From CAYOHG01 sp964465125 (GTDB taxonomy: Bacteria > Planctomycetota > Phycisphaerae > UBA1845 > Fen-1342): 30,297 nt of DNA. The translations under genes and the position numbers were made by a program. Shown one piece after another: positions 22,997 through 30,054 of this stretch. A model generated the notes under the pieces. It was not told the DNA's origin. It searched no databases and saw only the letters and a program-made list of their open reading frames with translations. Numbering within the stretch: the first letter of the stretch is position 1; each line of letters begins with the position of its first letter. The stretch covers positions 1 through 30,297 of the forward strand of contig CAYXIO010000052.1 of the NCBI GenBank assembly GCA_964465125.1, written 5' to 3'.

Positions 22997-24141
22997 AGAT
23001 CCTCATCGCGCCCGACAAGTTCAAGGACGCGATCGATGCGGCCACCGCCGCCAGAGCCATCAGAGCCGGCATTCACGGCCTTCAACTCGACGCGGAATGC
23101 GACCTTTGCCCGCTGGCCGACGGCGGCGACGGCAGCGGAGCCATTCTCGCGGCCGCCTGGGGCGCTCACCCACGCACGGCTTCCGTGCACGATCCGCTCG
23201 GACGCACGCGCAACGCGACCTGGTGGTACGCGCCGGATGCGCAGGTTGCAATCGTCGAAATGGCGCAAGCCTCGGGGCTGGCCCTGCTGACACAGGCCGA
23301 GCGCCGCGCGACCGAGACGACCAGCTTCGGCACCGGCGAGCTGATCGTCCACGCGATCGACGCCGGAGCGCATTCCGTGCAACTCTGCGCCGGCGGATCG
23401 GCGACCGTGGACGGCGGCGCCGGGTGCCTCCAGGCCCTGGGCTGGCAACTGATCGACGCGAGCGGTGCGCCGCTTCCCCAGCCCGTGTGCGGCGGCATGC
23501 TCGCGCAGGTCCGGGAGCTGCGTCCGCCGGCCTCGCCGCCGCGCTGCGCGATCTGCGTGCTTGTCGACGTTCGGAACCCCCTGCTCGGCCCGGACGGCGT
23601 CGTCCCCGCGTTCGCGCCGCAGAAAGGCGCGCACGCCGAAGACCTCCAGTTGCTCGAGACCGGCATGTGCCGATGGGCCGATGTGCTGCTCCGCGCCTCG
23701 GGCGTCGATGTGTCGGTGCTCGCCGGTGCCGGTGCCGCCGGAGGCCTGCCCGCCGCTCATCATGCCGCGTTGCATGCGAAGCTCGAAAACGGGTTCGATG
23801 CGATCGCGGCTGCGGTCGGGCTGGCCGACCGCGTTCGCGCCTGTGACGTCGTTCTCACCGGCGAGGGGCGTCTCGATCGTCAGACCTCGCAGGGAAAGGT
23901 GGTCGGCGGAGTAGCGAAGCTCGCGCGCGTGCATGCGAAGCCGGTTGTCGCGTTCGTAGGTGACCTCGCTGAGCCGGATGCCGGCGACCAGCTCGCGCGC
24001 GAACTCGGACTGGCCGAAGCGCGCGTCATCACGCCCCCCGCCACCCCCCTGCCCATAGCGCTTCGTGACGCGGAATACAATCTGCGAAACGCCGCCGCCG
24101 ACTGGATGCGAGTGCGGCTGTCAGCGGGAGGGTCAGCGTGA
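22993..24141 (+). CDS. Glycerate kinase (GlxK/GarK type)
   Basis: This 382-residue protein belongs to the glycerate kinase family 1 (GarK/GlxK): KILIAPDKFKDAIDAATAARAI at the start, PLADGGDGSGAILAA, GRTRNATWW, IVEMAQASGLALL, TSFGTGELI, GGSATVDGGAGCLQALGW, DVRNPLLG and VVLTGEGRLDRQTSQGKVVGGVAKLA. It phosphorylates D-glycerate with ATP; whether it forms 2- or 3-phosphoglycerate cannot be told here. GTG 22993 overlaps the lpxA stop (GTGA), and the gene's own stop overlaps the next gene the same way. Confidence 0.9.
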   Translation: MKILIAPDKFKDAIDAATAARAIRAGIHGLQLDAECDLCPLADGGDGSGAILAAAWGAHPRTASVHDPLGRTRNATWWYAPDAQVAIVEMAQASGLALLTQAERRATETTSFGTGELIVHAIDAGAHSVQLCAGGSATVDGGAGCLQALGWQLIDASGAPLPQPVCGGMLAQVRELRPPASPPRCAICVLVDVRNPLLGPDGVVPAFAPQKGAHAEDLQLLETGMCRWADVLLRASGVDVSVLAGAGAAGGLPAAHHAALHAKLENGFDAIAAAVGLADRVRACDVVLTGEGRLDRQTSQGKVVGGVAKLARVHAKPVVAFVGDLAEPDAGDQLARELGLAEARVITPPATPLPIALRDAEYNLRNAAADWMRVRLSAGGSA

Positions 24142-25508
24142 CCGCTCGAAGCCTCGCCTTCGCAGCGTTGTTGCTCATGGCCCCTGCGATCGCGGTGTGC
24201 GCTGCATTCGCGGCTGAACCTCCCGGCATCCTTCGTCCGAAGTGGACGCTCTCGTTTTCGTCACGGGTCGAATGGGTGGAACTGCTCGAACAGCAGTGGC
24301 TTGCGGCGGCCTGCGCCGACGGAACGGTCCACGTGTATCGACTTGAGTCGTCAGCGCCATGCGAAGCCGCGTCGCTGACGGCAACGCCGGGGGTACGGTT
24401 GGTGGGCGCGTTTCATGGCACGCTCTTTTGCATCGATCGGACAACGCTGTACGCGTGGAAGCTCGACGCATCGAGCGCGGACTGCGCAACCGACTGGAGT
24501 TGGCGCCGCGGCGAGCGCCCGCTGACCACACAGCCGGCGTTGCTCGACCCGGAAACGCTTCCCGACGTGCCGCAGGCCGCAATCACTCGCGAGGGCGTGC
24601 TGCTGATCGACTCGACCGGCCGGATTGCCTTGTTCCAGGAGACAGATGCCCAGCCCGCGCGGATTGGGCGCATGGACGCGGCCCGCAATGCGCGGATCGT
24701 CGCCAGTCCCCTGCTGGCGCGTTGCGCGCTCCTCTGGCAGGATGGCGAACACTGCCGAGGCGCGTGGCTCGCTCCCACGGGCGACGGATTTCAGACGTCC
24801 GCGTTCGAACTCGGCGAGACGCTGCCCATCAAGACCGCACGGCTCGACGATTGGCTGATCGCGGTCTGGCCGCGGCGCGCGCTCGCGGTCAACGCCACCG
24901 GCCAACGCCACGAGACGATCTTCGATTCGACCGTTTTCGCAACGGCGTCCACCTGTGCATTCTGGCTTCCGTCACCGCGAGCCGAGCGCGTGTCTGAGCG
25001 GCCAAGGCCGCAGCTTGTCACTGCGCACGACCTCTCCATCGTCCAATACGACCTCGTCACGGGCGCGCGCGTCTTCCCCCCTGCCGCGCCGAGCGCCGGC
25101 GTTCACCGCTCCAACTCAATCACGCGAGTCGAGCTCTTCGGCGATGCCGCGGCGGCGACGGACATGCTTGGTGTGACGGTTGTGGATCTTGCGTCGCACG
25201 AGCTGCTGGCGCGATTGGAGGGCAGGCGGCCCGATCGCCCCATCAGCTTCGACCTGGCCGGGGACGCGGCGCGCGGCGTATTCGGAGCCGCGATCACCGA
25301 TGAGAAGGCGGCTCGCTGGAGTTATCGCGAAGCTTCGACGCTGGGCGTCGATTCTGCCGGCACGACCCCCCTGCCGCCTGGCGAACGCAGAGATCGCACC
25401 TTGATACCGCTGGAACCTGGTCCGGCTAATGGACTTCTCCAGATCGTCTGGACGGCGGACGGCTTTTTGGTCTGCTCGCGCGGCCACACGCTCGGATTCC
25501 GCCCATAA
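24138..25508 (+). CDS. Secreted propeller-like protein, unknown
   Basis: No family was recognised with certainty. The 456-residue product starts with a signal peptide (VTARSLAFAALLLMAPAIAVCAAFAAEPP, likely cut after AFA). The rest has repeating short hydrophobic strand patterns such as WVELLEQQWLAAACADGTVHVYRLE, RLVGAFHGTLFCIDRTTLYAWKLD and TVVDLASHELLARLEGR, which look like WD40 or quinoprotein-type propeller blades. GTG 24138 overlaps the glycerate kinase stop (GTGA), so it is the third gene of the lpxA operon. A hairpin (CCATAAC/GTTATGG, 25503-25527) spans its stop codon. Confidence 0.7.
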   Translation: MTARSLAFAALLLMAPAIAVCAAFAAEPPGILRPKWTLSFSSRVEWVELLEQQWLAAACADGTVHVYRLESSAPCEAASLTATPGVRLVGAFHGTLFCIDRTTLYAWKLDASSADCATDWSWRRGERPLTTQPALLDPETLPDVPQAAITREGVLLIDSTGRIALFQETDAQPARIGRMDAARNARIVASPLLARCALLWQDGEHCRGAWLAPTGDGFQTSAFELGETLPIKTARLDDWLIAVWPRRALAVNATGQRHETIFDSTVFATASTCAFWLPSPRAERVSERPRPQLVTAHDLSIVQYDLVTGARVFPPAAPSAGVHRSNSITRVELFGDAAAATDMLGVTVVDLASHELLARLEGRRPDRPISFDLAGDAARGVFGAAITDEKAARWSYREASTLGVDSAGTTPLPPGERRDRTLIPLEPGPANGLLQIVWTADGFLVCSRGHTLGFRP

Positions 25509-25527
25509 CTCCATTAAATGGTTATGG
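25503..25527 (+). terminator. Hairpin at the end of the lpxA operon
   Basis: CCATAAC (25503-25509) can pair with GTTATGG (25521-25527), with an additional CAT/ATG pairing inside. It overlaps the stop codon at 25506-25508. There is no T-run, so terminator function is uncertain. Confidence 0.35.
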
Positions 25528-25585
25528 TTGCATCCGCTTCCCGGCCCAGAACCCCCACCACGCGATTCTGCATTTCGAAACCGAT

Positions 25586-25591
25586 TATAAT
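25586..25591 (+). promoter_or_regulatory. Perfect -10 box (TATAAT) of the SPFH gene
   Basis: TATAAT sits 76 bases before ATG 25668 in an AT-rich stretch. The -35 zone is a poor match. Transcription would begin near 25598, just before the palindrome at 25603. Confidence 0.5.
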
Positions 25592-25602
25592 TGCAGTGTG
25601 CG

Positions 25603-25624
25603 ATCGCTATGATATCATTGCGAT
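25603..25624. promoter_or_regulatory. 22-bp near-perfect palindrome, candidate operator
   Basis: The 22-bp sequence is self-complementary except for one mismatched pair (T at 25608 with T at 25619); its core is ATGATATCAT (25609-25618). It lies a few bases downstream of the presumed start of transcription of the SPFH gene, where a repressor would block transcription. The ribbon-helix-helix protein encoded downstream is a candidate binder. Confidence 0.5.
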
Positions 25625-25667
25625 AGGTGCGGGTGAGGCTGCCGGCACCAACCATCGGAGATAACCC

Positions 25668-26546
25668 ATGAATCGTGAACGATCTGTGCGAGTGGGCAGC
25701 GGCTGGCCCGTCGTCGGCATTCTGGTCCTCGCGTTGGGCGCCCTGGGCACGCTCATGTACTCGAGCGTCGCCGGACGCGACGAACCCAACGCGTACGGCA
25801 TTACCGGGTTTGTCGCCGGCACAGCGCTGTGGGTCTTCATCGCGGCCGGTTTCTTCACGCTACAGCCCAACCAGTCGGCCGTGCTGCTGCTGTTCGGTTC
25901 GTACAAGGGTACGGTCAAGGAGGCCGGCTTCCGCTGGGCGAATCCGCTGCTGCTCAAGAAGAAAGTCTCGCTGCGGGCGCACAACCTCAACGGCGAGCGG
26001 CTGAAGGTCAACGACAAGCGCGGCAACCCGGTCGAGATCGCCGCGGTCGTCGTCTGGCGCATCGCCGACACGGCCCAGGCCTGCTTCGACGTCGAGGACT
26101 ACCACGAATACGTCAAAGTGCAGAGCGAAGCCGCCGTGCGGCACCTGGCGACGCAGTATCCGTATGACACTGGCGAACAGGAGGAGCTTTCGCTGCGCGG
26201 CAGCATTGACGAAGTGTCGCGCGCTCTCAAGCAGGAGCTCGGCGACCGGCTGGCGACCGCCGGCGTCGTGGTGGACGACGCCCGCATCAGCCACCTGGCT
26301 TACGCGCCGGAGATCGCCGGCGCCATGCTCCGTCGGCAGCAGGCCGAAGCGATCGTCGCGGCCCGCCAGCGCATCGTGGACGGCGCCGTCGGCATGGTGG
26401 AGATGGCTCTGGCCAAGCTCGACGAGCATCAGACCGTCCGCCTCGACGAAGAGCGCAAGGCCGCCATGGTCAGCAACCTGCTGGTCGTGCTGTGCGGGGA
26501 GCGCGAGGCGACCCCGGTGGTGAACACGGGCACGCTGTATTCCTAG
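25668..26546 (+). CDS. SPFH-domain membrane protein
   Basis: The 292-residue product has two N-terminal membrane helices (about residues 11-34 and 44-66), then an SPFH/band-7 domain: LQPNQSAVLLLFGSYKGTVKEAGFRWANPLLLKKKVSLRAHNL, KVNDKRGNPVEIAAVVVWRI, VEDYHEYVKVQSEAAVRHLATQYP and LGDRLATAGVVVDDARISHLAYAPEIAGAML, and a C-terminal helical region (RRQQAEAIVAARQRIVDGAVGMVEMALAKL). Such proteins form membrane microdomain assemblies; their cargo here is unknown. ATG 25668 follows GGAG. It is followed by a ribbon-helix-helix gene on the same strand after 93 nt. Confidence 0.9.
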   Translation: MNRERSVRVGSGWPVVGILVLALGALGTLMYSSVAGRDEPNAYGITGFVAGTALWVFIAAGFFTLQPNQSAVLLLFGSYKGTVKEAGFRWANPLLLKKKVSLRAHNLNGERLKVNDKRGNPVEIAAVVVWRIADTAQACFDVEDYHEYVKVQSEAAVRHLATQYPYDTGEQEELSLRGSIDEVSRALKQELGDRLATAGVVVDDARISHLAYAPEIAGAMLRRQQAEAIVAARQRIVDGAVGMVEMALAKLDEHQTVRLDEERKAAMVSNLLVVLCGEREATPVVNTGTLYS

Positions 26547-26639
26547 CCCGTCCGGATCGACCGTGAGTCGGTGGCGCGGCGGGTGGACGGGACCGCGCGC
26601 CGCCGTTGGCTGACGGCGTCGCTGTTGGGGAACGCAGTC

Positions 26640-26837
26640 ATGGCGGACAAAAAGGCATTCCTGCTGCGGCTTGCCCCGGACGTTTGGGAGGAGCTCCGGC
26701 GCTGGGCTGACGACGATCTGCGCTCGGTGAATGCACAGGTTGAGTTCGTGATTCGGGAGGGCCTGCGCCGCCGCCGGCGTGAGCTGGAACAGCACGATGC
26801 CTCTCGACCGCCGCTGCCTCCGACGGCTCAGGCTTGA
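26640..26837 (+). CDS. Ribbon-helix-helix (Arc-type) DNA-binding protein
   Basis: The 65-residue protein begins MADKKAFLLRLAPDVWEELRRWADDDLRSVNAQVEFVIREGLRRRRREL, the beta strand followed by two helices of Arc/MetJ-type repressors (FLLRL as the DNA-contacting strand). Residues 50-65 are a disordered tail. ATG 26640 follows GGGGAA; an in-frame extension to 26571 is possible but lacks support. It is a candidate regulator of the upstream SPFH gene, which has a palindromic site in its leader. Confidence 0.8.
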   Translation: MADKKAFLLRLAPDVWEELRRWADDDLRSVNAQVEFVIREGLRRRRRELEQHDASRPPLPPTAQA

Positions 26838-26935
26838 CGAACGACCCGCCCCGGCGACAATGCCGTAGTCCGCAGAGTGCCTGAGAGTCGGGCGCTGGGC
26901 GCGCGAGCATGATGGCATTCGGTCGGATGGAGTAC

Positions 26936-27009
26936 GGGCGTTTAGCTCAGTTGGCTAGAGCGCTTCCTTCACACGGAAGAGGTCACAGGTTCGAGTCCTG
27001 TAACGCCCA
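26936..27009 (+). tRNA. tRNA-Val (anticodon CAC)
   Basis: The 74-nt sequence folds as a full cloverleaf: acceptor stem GGGCGTT/AACGCCC, D stem GCTC/GAGC, anticodon stem CTTCC/GGAAG around loop TTCACAC, and T stem ACAGG/CCTGT around TTCGAGT. The anticodon CAC (26970-26972) reads GTG, so valine. The discriminator base is A27009 and CCA is not encoded. The 3' part doubles as the attachment region of the element to the right. Confidence 0.95.
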
Positions 27010-27012
27010 TCC
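26983..27012. other. Putative attachment site junction within the tRNA 3' end
   Basis: The integrase reads leftward and its last eight codons (WALQDSNL) and TGA stop lie in the complement of the tRNA T-arm and acceptor stem. Integration at a tRNA 3' end with restoration of the tRNA is common for tyrosine recombinases, so this is the likely att core. The second copy would lie at the far end, outside the window, so exact limits cannot be given. Confidence 0.6.
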
Positions 27013-28293
27013 CCCGCTTTTGTCAGCACTTGCGCTCGATGGACCGCAAGCGACAAACCCCCTGTTTTCCTGGGGTTCCGCGCTCCCGACGGTTTTCGCT
27101 GTCCTCTGCTGTTCATCGCCTTCCGCCGCTGACTGCTGCGCTTTTTGCTGCGCCTGATGCTGCGCCGTCCCGGCGTCCAGTCCGGCCGCTCGGCGGAAGT
27201 CGGCGTCCAGGTCCACGGACGTTGCGTAGTGCTTCGCTGCGACCGCCGGCGAGTTTCCGATCCAGCGGCAGACGGTCGCCAGGTCGTACTCCCGCATGAG
27301 TTCGGTTTCGCGGCTCGCCCGCAGGTTATGAAACAGCTTCGGCCACGGCGTCAGCCCGGCCTTGCGAATGATCTTCGTGAACGTCGTTCGCCAGTTGGCG
27401 CCTGCATCGCGGGCGCGGGTGATTACGAAGTCCGCTCCGTCCGGAGCTTCGGCGAACAGCGCCAGCAGCGGCCCGCGCAGCTCGGGAAACAGCGGGATCA
27501 GCCGCTCGCCGAGCCCTTCATGATGCGCGGTCTTGGGCGAACGCACGCGAACCGTGCCGCGCTCCCAATCGATATCCTGCCATTGCAGCGCCAGGTGTTC
27601 CGACGGGCAGCGCAGCCCGCCGAAACGCGAAAGCGCGATAATTGCCTTCCACTCGGCGTTCGGAGCCGCGCCGATCGCCCGCACGATCGCTTCACGCGGG
27701 ATGAACAGCTTGCGGGCGTCGTTCGCCTGATGCCCGCCGCGGATGCCCGCGAACGGGTTCTCGCTCACCAGCTTCCAGCGCAGCGCCTTGCGCCAGATGG
27801 TTCGCGCCGCAATCACGCGCCGTGCGACCGTTGCCGGGGCGAGCTTCTCGTCGCTCACCAGCCAGGCGCGCCAGCCGTCGGCTTCGGCCGGCCCGACGCT
27901 GCGCAAGGCGCGCTCTCGGCCGAAGTGCGTTTCCAGATTGCGGCGTGTGTGCGCGTAGAACGTCTGCGTACTCGGCTTGGTCGCCAGGGCGTCGAAGTAG
28001 CGCCGCAGGAATTCGCCCAGCGTCGTATCCGCCAGCCCGACGCCTTCGGCCAGCCCGACGGCTCGCAGCTTGGCGAGCGTGACTTCATCGAGCCCGCCAA
28101 GCCATGCGGCGGTTTCGGCGTCGTGCGCTCGGCGCAGGGCGTTGTCGGCGATGATCGTCTCGACGCGCGCTTTGATGCTCTCGGCGGCCTTCGCGCTGAC
28201 GCGCCCGAGCCGGATCACCTTCCGCGGCCCGTTGGGTGTCGCCGAGAATTCGATCCGCCGCAGGCCTTCTGAGTAGGTCACGATACTGGCCAT
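26983..28293 (-). CDS. int: Tyrosine recombinase/integrase
   Basis: The 436-residue protein has an N-terminal arm-binding part, a core-binding SAM-like domain (about 90-185), and a catalytic domain with R228 (GGLRCPSE), K254 (SPKTAHHEG), H322 and R325 (LFHNLRAS), W344 (RWIGN) and the nucleophile Y356 (AAKHYATSV). Residues after 370 form a Q/A-rich tail (AQHQAQQKAQQSAAEGDEQQRTAK). The C-terminal eight residues come from the tRNA gene, so the native tail of the unintegrated element may differ. It starts three bases after the ORF6N gene stop, implying one operon. Presumed role: integration and excision at tRNA-Val. Confidence 0.93.
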   Translation of the reverse strand: MASIVTYSEGLRRIEFSATPNGPRKVIRLGRVSAKAAESIKARVETIIADNALRRAHDAETAAWLGGLDEVTLAKLRAVGLAEGVGLADTTLGEFLRRYFDALATKPSTQTFYAHTRRNLETHFGRERALRSVGPAEADGWRAWLVSDEKLAPATVARRVIAARTIWRKALRWKLVSENPFAGIRGGHQANDARKLFIPREAIVRAIGAAPNAEWKAIIALSRFGGLRCPSEHLALQWQDIDWERGTVRVRSPKTAHHEGLGERLIPLFPELRGPLLALFAEAPDGADFVITRARDAGANWRTTFTKIIRKAGLTPWPKLFHNLRASRETELMREYDLATVCRWIGNSPAVAAKHYATSVDLDADFRRAAGLDAGTAQHQAQQKAQQSAAEGDEQQRTAKTVGSAEPQENRGFVACGPSSASADKSGGWALQDSNL

Positions 28294-28296
28294 CGT

Positions 28297-28833
28297 TCAG
28301 CCCTCATCGCTTTGCCGGAATCCGATCCGGCCCCTGCCCGCCGCCGGCGCCGGCTCCATGAGTTCCCGAATGGCCCGAATGACAGCGACAAACTGCTCGT
28401 CGTGTTGCCCGACCCGCGCTTCCAATTCGTCGAGTCGCCGGGCCAGCGCCGCGTTTGCGGCGAGCACCGTCCGCAGCCGGACGAATGCCCGCATGATCTC
28501 GATGTTGACGCGCACGGCTCGATTGCTCTTGAGCACGCTCGACAGCATCGCGACGCCTTGCTCGGTGAAGGCGTAAGGCGTCGCGCGGCGCGCCCCGCCC
28601 CAGCTTGAAGTCACAGTCTGTGATTTCAAGTCGGCCCATTCGGCCTTGGTCAGTTGGAACATGAAATCTGCCGGGAAACGCCCGCGGTTGCGTTTGACGG
28701 CTTGAACCAGTGCCCGAGTTTCGACGCCGTAGAGTTTCGCCAGGTCGAAGCTCAACAGCACCTTTTGCCCGCGCAGCACGAGAATCGCGCTGTCGATTCG
28801 CTCCGTCGGCACGATCGCCCGCCCGTGCGCCAC
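28297..28833 (-). CDS. ORF6N-domain DNA-binding protein
   Basis: The 178-residue product contains an ORF6N domain, a DNA-binding module common in phage and large-virus proteins: IDSAILVLRGQKVLLSFDLAKLYGVETRALVQAVKRNRGRFPADFMFQLTKAEWADLKSQTVTSS..., followed by RATPYAFTEQGVAMLSSVLKSNRAVRVNIEIMRAFVRLR, also typical. A coiled-coil-like stretch (LARRLDELEARVGQHDEQF) and a disordered end follow. GTG 28833 has GGAAGGGG upstream. It lies three bases from both neighbours in the same operon. Phage antirepressor or antitermination roles are known for some ORF6N proteins, but its role here is unproven. Confidence 0.88.
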   Translation of the reverse strand: MAHGRAIVPTERIDSAILVLRGQKVLLSFDLAKLYGVETRALVQAVKRNRGRFPADFMFQLTKAEWADLKSQTVTSSWGGARRATPYAFTEQGVAMLSSVLKSNRAVRVNIEIMRAFVRLRTVLAANAALARRLDELEARVGQHDEQFVAVIRAIRELMEPAPAAGRGRIGFRQSDEG

Positions 28834-28836
28834 GGC

Positions 28837-29049
28837 TCACCCCTTCCGCCGGCGAACGCGCCGGCTCTCGATGCCGAAGTGAGCGGCGAGCTTGTCGGCC
28901 GCATCGAGCCGCAGCGTCGATTCGCGCCGCAGAAACGTCGCCAGCGATTGGCGCTTGATGCCGGTCGCCCGCTCCACCGCGGCGAGCGATTCGGCCTCGT
29001 TCAGCTCGGCCCGCAACAGCTCGCTCAGGTTCTTTCTTCGCTCGCTCAT
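28837..29049 (-). CDS. Small helix-turn-helix regulator
   Basis: The 70-residue product (MSERRKNLSELLRAELNEAESLAAVERATGIKRQSLATFLRRESTLRLDAADKLAAHFGIESRR) shows a Cro/CI-type helix-turn-helix: SLAAVERATGIKRQSLATFLRRE. ATG 29049 begins MSERRKN and is chosen over an upstream in-frame codon at 29067. GTAAG/CTTAC arms surround the ribosome site at 29050-29063, suggesting it binds its own leader. It lies three bases before the ORF6N gene. A likely element regulator (inference). Confidence 0.8.
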   Translation of the reverse strand: MSERRKNLSELLRAELNEAESLAAVERATGIKRQSLATFLRRESTLRLDAADKLAAHFGIESRRVRRRKG

Positions 29050-29063
29050 GTAAGAATCCTTAC
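29050..29063. promoter_or_regulatory. Palindrome at the start of the small regulator gene
   Basis: GTAAG-AATC-CTTAC directly abuts the ATG on the minus strand, covering the ribosome-binding region. Confidence 0.45.
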
Positions 29064-29077
29064 GCAACTTCCGCCGT

Positions 29078-29083
29078 TGTCAA
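29078..29083 (-). promoter_or_regulatory. Consensus -35 (TTGACA) before the small regulator gene
   Basis: TTGACA on the minus strand, overlapping the stop of the preceding gene. The matching -10 (AGGATT at 29060-29055) is poor and overlaps the palindrome. Confidence 0.35.
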
Positions 29084-30054
29084 GTCGGCGCGCACAGAAT
29101 TCCGCCCCCGGGGTTATTCGTTGGCGTGTCGGCTTCGCGCCGCGCACGCTCGGCGTCCGCCAGGGCGGAAAGCTCCGCCGGCGGGAGCAAGCAGGCGTTA
29201 CCGCGTGCCCGCTTGAATTTCCGCTCGGCGCCGGCGCCGGCCAGCTCCGAGCCGGTTGCCCGAACAATTCGCGCGCAGGCGTCCGGGATCAGCTTCGCCC
29301 AGCCCTCCGCGGAAATCTGCCCGACAAGCGTCCGGTCCGCTGCCGATCGTGCCGCCCGCAGGCGGTCGCGTTCGCGCTCCGCGTTCCGTCGCCGCTCCGC
29401 CGCCGCCCGTTCATGCAGCTCCGGCGTCGGCTCCCGCAGCAGCTTCACCAGCAGCCCGGCCGGATTTCTCACCCTTACGCCCCGCTCGTGCACAAGCGCG
29501 CGCGCCGCCCGCACGAGCTGCGGCGTCGTCCCCGGCCGCTTGGCGAGCTCGTCGGCCGTTGCCGGGTCGATGCGATCCTCGGCCAGCAGGTTCCGCACCG
29601 CCGCCCCCTCTTCGGTCTGTTCGCTCTGTTCTGCTGTTGGGTGGGCGTCTGAATGCCCGGGTTTCCGGCCCGAATTGCCCGGGTTTCTGCGGCCATTTGC
29701 CCGGGTTTCCGGCCCGAATTGCCCGGGTTGGGTCGCCGATACCCGGGCGTCTGGATGCCCGGGTTTCTCGAAGTCGCAGCGTAGCTCGATGAGGGTCGCC
29801 CGCCCGCGGCCGCCGCCAGTTGTTCGGCGGAGCAAGCGAGCGTTTTCGAGCCATTCGATTGCCCGGCGTACTGTCCGTTCGTTCAGCCCGGCCAGCTCGG
29901 CCAGCCTGGCCGTACCCGGCCAGGCGCGGAAATCTCTGTCGGCGTGCTCCGCGATCGCCAGGTAGGCCCGCAGCGCCGAGCTGGGTGCGGCCTGCAGCGC
30001 GCGCGTAGCACCGCACGGAAACCGGCCGTAGGCGGCGCTGCCCGGCTGGCTCAC
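29080..30054 (-). CDS. Winged-helix protein, possible replication initiator of the element
   Basis: The 324-residue product has an N-terminal winged-helix (about residues 28-92): SALRAYLAIAEHADRDFRAWPGTARLAELAGLNERTVRRAIEWLENARLLRRTTGGGRG, as in HTH_36-type and phage O-like replication proteins. A flexible, G/N/P-rich linker (about 97-150) is encoded by the iteron array, followed by a charged helical region (ELHERAAAERRRNAERERDRLRAARSAAD) and a C-terminal part with no recognised motif. GTG 30054 overlaps the preceding gene stop by GTGA and has GGAG eight bases upstream. A replication role is inferred from the domain order and embedded iterons; a transcriptional regulator is the alternative. 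Confidence 0.7.
   Translation of the reverse strand: MSQPGSAAYGRFPCGATRALQAAPSSALRAYLAIAEHADRDFRAWPGTARLAELAGLNERTVRRAIEWLENARLLRRTTGGGRGRATLIELRCDFEKPGHPDARVSATQPGQFGPETRANGRRNPGNSGRKPGHSDAHPTAEQSEQTEEGAAVRNLLAEDRIDPATADELAKRPGTTPQLVRAARALVHERGVRVRNPAGLLVKLLREPTPELHERAAAERRRNAERERDRLRAARSAADRTLVGQISAEGWAKLIPDACARIVRATGSELAGAGAERKFKRARGNACLLPPAELSALADAERARREADTPTNNPGGGILCAPT
29654..29763. repeat. Six CCCGGG iteron-like repeats, four with exact 22-bp period
   Basis: CCCGGG begins at 29656, 29678, 29700, 29722, 29742 and 29758; the first four are exactly 22 bp apart. The surrounding unit is TGCCCGGGTTTC plus a variable tail, and copies 1 and 3 agree over all 22 bases. The array lies inside the winged-helix gene. 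Because 22 is not a multiple of three, the repeat is at the DNA level and gives no periodic peptide. Confidence 0.75.

Noticed and set aside
26909..27157. An 82-codon plus-strand frame across the tRNA
   Set aside because: It overlaps the tRNA and the antisense of the integrase; it has no support as a protein.
28297..29049. Toxin-antitoxin pair
   Set aside because: The ORF6N protein has no toxin motif and the small partner is a plain Cro/CI-type regulator; adjacency to integrase fits element control instead.
29654..29763. Possible CRISPR array
   Set aside because: Units are only 22 bp with no unique spacers between them, inside a coding frame; no cas genes are nearby. Iterons fit better.
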